Origin: Apostichopus japonicus
Lineage: Eukaryota > Echinodermata > Holothuroidea > Aspidochirotida > Stichopodidae
DNA: 27,500 bases
Assembly: GCF_037975245.1 (NCBI RefSeq)
Contig: NC_092575.1
Coordinates: 16,554,810-16,582,309, forward strand
Direction of reading: 5' to 3'
Under the pieces are notes generated by a model, which was given only the letters and a program-made list of their open reading frames with translations, did no database searches and was not told the origin of the DNA. This document shows positions 20,350 to 27,500 of the stretch, piece by piece. Numbering within the stretch: the first letter of the stretch is position 1; each line of letters starts with the position of its first letter. The position numbers and the translations under genes are program-made.

Positions 20350-21335
20350 ATTAATTTTGTTTCTTCACGACATATACACATCATTTGTAGCGAATACAGA
20401 GACGTATGGAATGTGAAAGGAAGTGTATAAAAACAAAACTTGTGGGATTATCTAGTGAGACACTCCCCGTACAAAGAGTACAAATAACTTACAAAAACGA
20501 AGTAAAAGAAAAGAAAGAAAGAGGATCATCAATCTCAATATAAGTTGAAGTAAACTCTCTTTAATTTGCATTTATACAAATTTGGGGAAGGTTGTGACTT
20601 GATAATAAGCAGTAAATAGTTCCATGTGATGCTTGTACGATGACATGATTTTCCTACATTTGTGTGAATGCGATTGGGGCGTAAAAATTGTATGTGTCGT
20701 GTGTTATAATTGTGATTGCCATGGTTGTGAACAAGGAAATTGTCGAAAGCAGGTGGGACCTATCAATGAATATCTCTTTATGCAAATGTGGCTAAATTCT
20801 CTTGAATAAAACATGCTTAAGTTTTGAGACAATCATGTCGCAGCCCTTAGCAGCTTTAGTTGCAATAGACTGTGGTTGTGGTATGTGGTTGTTCCATTTT
20901 TAACGGGAATCAATATAAAAACCTAAAAAAACCTTTGCAGACTCTCATAATTCATTTTAAGATCTAGCTTAACGTCATCAGCCTTAAGGTTACTGTTACT
21001 GAAAACGATATAGTTAGTTTTGCTAACGTTTGGTGAAAGTTTGTTAGCAGTAAATCAAATCATGAAACTCGACAAGTTGTAAGTTAATAATGTTTTCCAA
21101 TACATTTGAGTCATGACCAGTGAAAAAGACACTTGAATCGTCCGCGAAACGAATCGTAGAACATAAAGTAGAAACATTACTTATATCATTTATATAGATC
21201 ATAAAAAGTAGAGGACCTAGGATAGAGACTTAAGGAACACCGCAGCAAATGGCATGACTTATAGACTTAGTATCGTTGAAACTTGTAAATTGTATTCTAT
21301 TATTAAAGTAAGTGCTATTAACTCAAGGCACTCAA
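20350..21335 (-). pseudogene. LINE (non-LTR retrotransposon) reverse transcriptase remnant, 5'-truncated
   Basis: On the minus strand, 21300-21060 reads CGVP, a stop, then SILGPLLFMIYINDISN and RFADDSSVFF at 21137-21148, the RT catalytic FADD box. The stop replaces the usual Gln of G-V-P-Q-G-S. Farther on, another frame gives NYNTRHIQFLRPNRIHTN, SITWNYLLLIIKSQPSPN and KCKLKRVYFNLY, ending at a stop at 20535-20537. This is the typical C-terminus of Jockey/CR1-type LINE ORF2. Frames are broken and the N-terminal part is missing. It is a dead copy inside a host intron. Confidence 0.85.
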
Positions 21336-21802
21336 GGTATTGGTCTGGAATCAACTGAATTTGCAATCATGTAATATATAGCTTTGTTCATAAATCCCCC
21401 GTCCTCTATGCACAAGTTTAGGTTGGGGGGGGGGGGGGGTGGTGATGGGAAATTCAAAGGTCGTTAGTGATACTTGTATTACTTCTTCTGTTGACATTAC
21501 AATGAGGTTGACACCAGACATCAGTGGCATTAATTCACACCTTCTAGTCATCAAATAGCACCTCAAAGACATTGAATCAGTGATTAACAAATGCAGTCGG
21601 GTGCAACCCACGGTCGGATTAATTTAACTCGTATGTGTTTACAATTAAACGCACGGACTTATAAACGTTTCGAAAGTATGTATTGGTTAAGTGTCGGAGA
21701 GGGATGGGGGGGGGGGGTTCTGAATAATGGAGTGGCATAGGTGGTAATTACCTATATCTCCCCTTAAATAATTGCTCAATTATATTTTGGGTTTCCTTGC
21801 AG

Positions 21803-21883
21803 CTCAACACCAATGTGCTATCGACAACGGACAATGTAGTGAGTTATGTTTTCCAGAAGGTGTCTCTTTCGCCTGCGTTGGAG
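21803..21883 (+). CDS. Unit B exon 7: short EGF-like segment
   Basis: The exon is 81 nt and reads QHQCAIDNGQCSELC, then FPEGVSFACVG. It is nearly identical to unit A (Glu to Gln, Val to Ala). It has four cysteines only, with no C5-C6 pair. It lies 3.4 kb after exon 6 because of an insertion. Read-through past the weak GTTTGC donor stays open to 22041 in this unit but not in unit A, so I treat it as chance or intron sequence. Confidence 0.75.
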
Positions 21884-22370
21884 GTTTGCAAACTTTTATT
21901 TTGGTAATCAATGAAATGTTCGACTTACTCGTATTCAAATTTGTCTGTGAAGCTTACCGATCCGGTATATATCCCCAAAACTGCAAAATTTTATGTAAAT
22001 TAATAAAACTGGAAATCAACTGCACACAGATGAATGATTAAGTTCCGTCAGGCGTTGTGCTTTAACTTCCGAGAACATTGCAAAATCTCGATTGGGTATT
22101 GGTGTTGATGTCGGTGTTGTTGGTGGTGGTGTCGGTGCGAAAGGGGGAATGAAGGTAGACGGTTCTGACAAGAGGCGAGTACATGTTCAAATGTTTCTTT
22201 GTTGGCCAAATTGTTCAGAGTATTGTAACGTAGGCCACTTTTATACTCCTTCCATTACCTTCCTTTCACCAACAGAATCATTGTTCAGCATAGGGACTAC
22301 TTCAGTTTAATTGATGGAACCGATTCAAAGGCGTTCACTTGTTTTCCCCTTTTTCTATTTTTCTTAAAAG

Positions 22371-22640
22371 TTAAGCCTTTAGTTTCGCATTGCCCTGGTG
22401 ATGTACATATGTTCACGCAAGGACCAACGAAAGTCCCATGGCAGGAGCCTACGGCAGTGAGTCGCATCTACGGAGTACAAACACCAGTTGCTTTGCCTTT
22501 CCGGAGTAGAACACATATCCCAGGTTCAACTTTCAATTTGGGTCTCACAACGGTTGTGTATATTTTCACGGATGACCTAGGGAACGAGGCAAAGTGTTCC
22601 TTTAATATCACTCTTTCTACAATAACGACGACAAATGAAG
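22371..22640 (+). CDS. Unit B exon 8: HYR domain
   Basis: The exon is 270 nt, with the same borders as unit A. It reads HCPGDVHMFTQGP, PWQEPTAVSRIYGVQ, FRSRTHIPGSTFNLGL, TTVVYIFTDDLGNEAKCSF. Both HYR cysteines and the end motif are kept. About 17 of 89 residues differ from unit A, with clusters at the N-terminal strand and the loop before the first Trp. It joins unit C exon 1 at phase 1. Confidence 0.9.
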
Positions 22641-24398
22641 GTGAGTTCACTATGTTTCAAATCTTGACAGCAGCATGTTTGGACAATAATGCTAATAGCA
22701 CTCTCTATTAATGCAATGCTTCAAAGCACTCGTACTACTAGTATGAATAGTTCCTAACCTCCATCTGATAGAAACGTGGTACATTTTAAGGAACGTCACC
22801 CCAGAGAGAGCCTGAGACCTAAAACCATCAACTCATCCCCTGTCCGTGACATCGAAACATCATATCAATAATGTTCAAACTGTCAGTGCGAGTGCCTTGA
22901 AGCGTGACACTGAAGTATAGTATGTATCCCAAATTAAAGTTGACTACTTCAAGTTAAAGGTAGATTACTGAGTTAGTAAATGAAAGTTCACAGTCAACAA
23001 AGCTGGTTGAGGGTGTACAGTTGTCATACAATCTTGTTGCCTGAAATATTTAATCGATAAACACAACAACAAAATATTTGCACATGAGGACTATACATGG
23101 CAAGTAACGCATTCAGATAAGATTTCTGAACTGTGGATTCTGTAAAAACAAGTATATTTACAAACCATTCGTAAATGAGAACCCAATAAGTAAAAGAAAG
23201 AGTATCAGAATTGATATCTCATTCATAAGTAAACATTTTCCACCTGAATGATTTGAATATTTTCAGGATTAATGGCATGAATCCTCCGTCTTAAAAAATA
23301 AGTTAAAATTGTATTTTTTTTTTCATTTTGGAGGGAGAATATACCGTTTGGTTAATTTTTTTGATGTTTTCACAGGCAAATAGAAACATATTCAATGATT
23401 TAATTAAAATAGTTTTATTAGAAAACGCCCCTACCCTCGACCATGAGATGATTTGCCCATTTCAACGAAACCTGAAACATAGTTGTTACAGCGATGTTAC
23501 AATTAAAGTGGTGGTGCTATTTAGTTTAACATCCAGCGCATTATGTCAGTTCCTCAGATGCGTGACAAAATTCAATACAGGAAACAAAATTTTGATGGCA
23601 ACAAACAATATATTAAAATGCATTACAAGTTTTGTCAAGGACAAATAGTGTTGAATGTTACCTAAACTGTGATATTTTGTTGCAAAACTAGTTAAAGAAC
23701 ATGTTTTGAGATATTAGAATTTATTGATAAAAATAATGGATTAACAGTAACATGAAGATCTGAACTTAGGAGCACGACGTCGCTATCAATTAAACCTTAA
23801 AGGAGCAATCCAGAGATATTAAAAGATGAACTGCTCAAACCAAAAAAGCTATAGAAAAATGCTAGTTCATCTTAACGTTTACTTAAGTTTAAACAAAATT
23901 GTAACCGGAACGGTGAAGTTAGGAGAAAGCTGTTATGACTTCAAATTAAAGTGAAAAAAAAACATAACATTTAATAACAGTAAAATTGAAAAATAAAAGA
24001 TAAGTTTCTTCACTTGATGGAACGGTTAAATTCTTGTTAATTAGCAGTTAAATGATTGTGTGTGTGCGCACGTGTGTGTGTTTAAAACATTGGTGATACG
24101 TTGTTTTCGCTTATGTGCGGCTTATGTAACATTAATGTTTGAGAGAAGATATATTGGACTATCGCTTTATATCCTATAAAGATAACACTACTTGCTCGAT
24201 GTTGTCATCGATAGACCTCTCCGGTAGCACGTAATGTTTCAATTACCATCCCCGCTCCATACATCCTTGTAATTCCCCTTACTTCCACACTGTCATTCAA
24301 ATCACTAACCCCTCCCCATTACCACCTTGACCGCTACCAGCACCCACCTAACCCTCACCCCCTACATCTCTCGCTATGTTACTTCTTTTGACATTCAG
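22641..24398 (+). other. Inter-unit intron between B and C, no gene seen
   Basis: The shortest and cleanest version (1758 bp) of the intron between a HYR exon and the next CUB exon. It serves as the empty-site reference for insertions in the other two. It has a TG-rich stretch near 24058-24080. The open frame 23328-23648 is not kept in the other units. Confidence 0.75.
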
Positions 24399-24583
24399 CC
24401 TGTGACGTCACGCGCTCATCTTCAACGGGGACATTTACATCGCCTGAATATCCAAATTTATATCCATCCAATCTTAACTGTACATGGCACTTACAAGCGG
24501 CAGAAGGAAAAGTCATCGAGTTGATGTTTGATGATGTGCAACTCGCAGCAGATATCAGCGGTCATTGCTACGATGTAATCACG
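24399..24583 (+). CDS. Unit C exon 1: CUB domain, N-terminal half
   Basis: The exon is 185 nt and reads CDVTRSSSTGTFTSPEYPNL, NCTWHLQAAEGKVIELMFDD, then HCYDVIT. The N-S-T glycosylation site seen in units A and B is lost (SSST), but NCT remains. Ten of 61 residues differ from unit A. It has the same acceptor ATTCAG and a GTAAAT donor. Confidence 0.87.
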
Positions 24584-25175
24584 GTAAATATATGAATTTA
24601 AGGTTAATAAATACGTTTGAAATACCTGATAGCTAACATATATAGATCGTCGATATTGTGTAAATTCATGTCAAGAGCTCTCAAGGATGAGCTTTCATCT
24701 TAAATGTGTGCGTTCGTTCCAGGCTACTCGACAATAAAGATGCATTTACGATTATGGAGGCCGATTTTATCTGCCATTAACACTAGTAAAAGTTTTATTT
24801 TATAGCTTTAAGGCGACGTATACATTCCATAAAAACAAAAACGATGCTACCAATATTACAGGAGCTCAAAGCGCATCGATAATTGTTATACCCCGCAATC
24901 ATAATTAAACCAATTAATTTAGGAAATATTTGTCTTCGAGTTCTCTTGATAGCGCAATACTGAGAGATTCATACATGGATCGACTGTTTTGTAACAATAA
25001 AACCAAGGGAATGGTTTATGAAAATCTCTCAAAAACTATGTTCATTTTATTATCCAATCCCTGACGAGCGTATCGACTTTACGAGAGACCTTATTCAACT
25101 GATAACTCTTGTTTTGTTTCTATATCTCTGTCTCCCCTTCTATTTGTCTGTCCGTTCCAAATCTGGCACCACTAG

Positions 25176-25347
25176 ATCGCTGACCCGACGTCCGGGTCAG
25201 ATTTCCACCCATCGACATTTTGCGATGACGGACCTGGCTGGCCAGCTTATCCGATTCGCTTTCTATCGACGACAAACCAATTGACAATCCACATGCAAAC
25301 GGATAACACAATTGAGGCAACAGGTTTTAGTGCTCGGTACAGTCAAG
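25176..25347 (+). CDS. Unit C exon 2: CUB domain, C-terminal half
   Basis: The exon has 57 full codons: IADPTSGSDFHPSTFCDDGP, then STTNQLTIHMQTDNTIEATG and the GFSARYSQ end. The acceptor context is shortened by seven bases compared with units A and B (CACCACTAG), but the AG is kept. The donor is GTATGT. Only one copy of the exon-intron border is present here. Confidence 0.85.
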
Positions 25348-25692
25348 GTATGTATTATGGGACACCACAATGAGCCTATCATGGAGCTATGTCATGTTAT
25401 TTTTCACTCGTATTTGGATGAACCGCAATTTAGTAAAGAAATATATTTAATTGTAGAAGTTTTTGCATTCTCTTAAGTCTCAGATATTAAGTCTTTATGT
25501 AATTACGAGTAAGATTGCTTTTTCGTAACACATGGTTATACTGAATTTTGTCAAGTTTATGCGGTAATTATTACCCACTTATTTAAGAGAGAAGACAGTC
25601 AATAAATTAAACTTATGCATGTGACCTCGTTCATCTGTAATGAAGTTGTTTATCAGACATACTTGAATAAAGTTTCTTCTTTTTCCTTACAG

Positions 25693-25935
25693 TGAAACCA
25701 AGAACGGAATACATCGCTGCCATTGGAACCGACATTGCTTCAATTGTCCGTTTCGACAGATTCAGCAAGAAAGGAATTAAAAAACTTCGACTGCCAGGAT
25801 CGACGCATCCATTCGCTTTGACCTTTGACCCGATCAGCGCTTATTTTTATTACACTGATGTACAAGTGAAGTTTATTGCTCGAGTAAATATCAAAGGGGA
25901 TACCCACGATATTCTAGTTGACGACTATATAGACA
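25693..25935 (+). CDS. Unit C exon 3: YWTD propeller, blades 1-2
   Basis: The exon is 243 nt and reads PRTEYIAAIGTDIASIVRF, the variable stretch KKGIKKLRLPGSTHPF, then ALTFDPISAYFYYTD and ARVNIKGDTHDILVDD. About 20 residues differ from unit A and about 22 from unit B. The acceptor is CCTTACAG and the donor GTGAGT. Confidence 0.9.
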
Positions 25936-26001
25936 GTGAGTATTAGTAATTATTATATACGTAGAACGTCTCCTCATTACACCTTAATTGCTTTGGAAAA
26001 T

Positions 26002-26250
26002 CCTTGTCCTTGTCCTTTTCTTCCCCTTCTCCTCATTTACCTCTGTCTCCTTCTCCTTCTCCTTCTCCTTCTCCTTCTGCTTCTGCTTCTGCTTCTACTT
26101 CTACTTCTGCTTCTGCTTTACCTTTTCCCTCTCCCTCTTCGTCTCTCTGTTCGTCTCCCTCTCCGTCTCCCTTCACCCCTCCCTCTCCCTCCACCTCTCA
26201 CTCTCCCTCCACCCCTTCCAACTAACTCTCCCTCTCCTTCTCCTTCTCCC
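26002..26250. repeat. Polypyrimidine tract, unit C
   Basis: The counterpart in unit C, about 250 bp, with CTTCTC hexamers and CTTCTG stretches. It is followed by CCCATGGTACCAAA as in the other units. Confidence 0.9.
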
Positions 26251-26560
26251 ATGGTACCAAATGGCCTAAAAGAATTGCCATACGCTTAGGAACACATACA
26301 CAAGCACAAACTTGCACAACCAAATATTGTCGCATATTTGTGTCTTGTTGTTTTTGTGTTTCAACGAGACTGAATTCACAAGGGAAGGAATAGATCACTA
26401 AACAATCATCCTCTATCAATCAGGTATCATCGTTTGGATGTCTGGAGGACCTCTTGTTTATTCACTATTCATAGTATGTGTTAGCTATTTCACTTTGTAT
26501 AGGGTTAGTATTACAATTTAAATCTTTCATTTAATACGTTTTTCCATTATTTCTACACAG

Positions 26561-26729
26561 CTCCGTCAGGCATAGCAGTCGCGTATATAACAGGATTGAT
26601 GTATTGGGCTGATTCTAGTCGAAATGAGGTGTCCGTGTCACGACTCGACGGCACATCTAGGAAGTACATCTCTCCACCAGACTCCGGGTGTGAAACCCCA
26701 CGAGCGGTTGCATTAAGTTTGGATCATAG
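26561..26729 (+). CDS. Unit C exon 4: YWTD propeller, blade 3
   Basis: The exon is 169 nt with GLMYWADSSRNEVSVSRLDG and AVALSLDH. Two residues of 55 differ from unit A. The acceptor CTACACAG and donor GTAGGC are both usable. Confidence 0.92.
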
Positions 26730-27017
26730 GTAGGCTATTTTCGCATACTTCATACCATGTAATGTTCGTAATATGTACATGCTTCGTTTAACTTGGAACG
26801 TTGAACAACAAATAAAATAAAAGTCGATGAAATCAAAGAAATAGCTTGGTAACATTGGAACTTTGCTCTCCCTTTCTGAACTTGAAGGTGGTGTCTATTA
26901 CGCAGTAATTTTCTTCAGCAAATCTAAGACCACAATATTATTTTGCGTTCCAATAGTTTTGAAGCTACTGGAAATTAAATTCGATTTTGTTTTCCATTTC
27001 ACCTCAACATGATATAG

Positions 27018-27133
27018 ATCAGTGTTCTGGAATTGTAGACAGAGTTTAAAGAGATCGAAAGCAGACGGATCAGAACTGGTTGTCCTTGTAGATGGATTAA
27101 ACGATGTGAAGACATTACAGATTGATCCTTATG
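27018..27133 (+). CDS. Unit C exon 5: YWTD propeller, blade 4
   Basis: The exon is 116 nt, entered at GATATAG, with SVFWNCRQSLKRSKADGSEL and VVLVDGLNDVKTLQIDPY. It is the last exon seen. The next one (blades 5-6) should start near 27465 by comparison with unit A, but AT repeat sequence is found there. Confidence 0.86.
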
Positions 27134-27462
27134 GTATGTTGAGACAATGTCTTGTAAAGCCCTTGAATGTCCCTGATTGAAACTGACTACGGAAAAAGTT
27201 ATCTCCTTGCTTGGATCCATTCCATGCCTGAATGCCAATGGAATTAATGTTTTTTTGGAGACATATGTCTTCCCAAACATAGTCGAAATAATGCATGTAC
27301 ATCAATGAAGTGTTTAACCGGTATATATATATATATATGTGTGTGTATCTTAGTATGATAAATGGCGATCTTACACTGACTTGTGATCTGTCTGTGTTTA
27401 CTAACTGGACAGCAAAACAATAGCTATTACAACAAAGATAGCATTGCCTCCTTTTGTTTCTC

Positions 27463-27469
27463 ATATATT

Positions 27470-27500
<31 letters not shown>
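27463..27500. repeat. (TA)n tract at the expected acceptor of the next exon
   Basis: AT repeat replaces sequence from the point where units A and B have the TCAG acceptor and the start of YWTD exon 4. It runs off the window. Confidence 0.85.

Larger units (their letters stand above)
14619..22370 (+). other. Introns of unit B (seven)
   Basis: Introns are 14619-15211, 15384-15885, 16129-16641, 16811-17499, 17616-18101, 18378-21802 and 21884-22370. The second begins with the five-copy 70 bp minisatellite. The third has a short pyrimidine tract. The fifth has an AT microsatellite (17801-17882). The sixth is enlarged by about 2.9 kb of mobile and unassigned DNA. The others hold nothing recognisable beyond similarity to units A and C. 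Confidence 0.75.
13056..22920 (+). repeat. Segmental tandem unit B
   Basis: It starts at the CCAAATTA motif followed by TTGACTACTTCAAG, seen again at the start of unit C (about 22924). It includes all eight exons. Compared with unit A it has about 2.9 kb extra before the EGF exon and lacks the hAT insertion. Confidence 0.8.
22921..27500 (+). repeat. Segmental tandem unit C, partial
   Basis: It is collinear with units A and B for the inter-unit intron and the first five exons, then cut by the window end. It is the most compact unit: no hAT insertion, a single copy of the 70 bp minisatellite, and no 370 bp segment in the intron after exon 4. Confidence 0.8.
24584..27500 (+). other. Introns of unit C (four complete, one partial)
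   Basis: Introns are 24584-25175, 25348-25692, 25936-26560, 26730-27017 and the start of the next from 27134. The third contains a polypyrimidine tract at 26002-26250. The fourth is only 288 bp because about 370 bp found in units A and B is absent. The last has AT/GT repeats at 27321-27346 and a longer AT tract from 27463 to the window end. Confidence 0.75.

Noticed and set aside
21884-22041. Open read-through after the unit B EGF-like exon
   Set aside because: The same sequence in unit A hits a stop after about ten codons. It adds no proper EGF cysteine pattern, so it is probably intron.
25936-26289. Leu-, Ser- and Phe-rich frames in unit C
   Set aside because: They are the translation of the polypyrimidine tract in the intron after YWTD exon 1.

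Overview
This is eukaryotic DNA, AT-rich, with spliced exons, GT/AG introns, microsatellites and decayed transposons. There are no bacterial-style genes. The domain set (CUB, LDL-receptor YWTD propeller, EGF-like, HYR) and the repeat types point to a marine invertebrate. An echinoderm is my best guess, but the species is not determined. The long low-complexity open frames in the window are artefacts, not genes. The main content is part of one large plus-strand gene, or a tightly packed tandem family, built from a repeated module of about 10 kb. Each complete module has eight exons in the same order: CUB first half, CUB second half, YWTD exon 1 (blades 1-2), YWTD exon 2 (blade 3), YWTD exon 3 (blade 4), YWTD exon 4 (blades 5-6), a short EGF-like exon and a HYR exon. 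Exon lengths in unit A sum to 1518 nt (506 codons). Intron phases are compatible throughout, and the module both starts and ends at a phase 1 intron. The HYR exon of one unit therefore joins in frame to the CUB exon of the next. No signal peptide, transmembrane segment or terminal stop exon is clearly visible, so the ends lie outside the window. Layout: 1-337 DIRS-like repeat remnant; 338-3446 inter-unit intron, interrupted by a hAT-like insertion at 1675-3353; 3447-9381 unit A exons; 9382-14433 inter-unit intron with about 3.4 kb of extra sequence (DIRS-like tyrosine recombinase remnant, a ~140 bp tandem repeat, unassigned DNA); 14434-22640 unit B exons, with about 2.9 kb inserted before its EGF exon (AT palindrome, hAT-type MITE, antisense LINE remnant); 22641-24398 the shortest inter-unit intron; 24399-27133 unit C exons, cut by the window end before YWTD exon 4. 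Each unit would encode one CUB domain, one six-bladed YWTD propeller closed by an EGF-like segment, and one HYR domain. This suggests a very large secreted or cell-surface binding protein. The units have not diverged evenly. YWTD exons 2 and 3 are almost identical between units, while CUB, YWTD exon 1, YWTD exon 4 and HYR differ at many residues. The introns record the history of the duplication: empty insertion sites, expanding minisatellites and a polypyrimidine tract that differs about seven-fold in length between units. All function is inferred from sequence read by eye; no database search was run.
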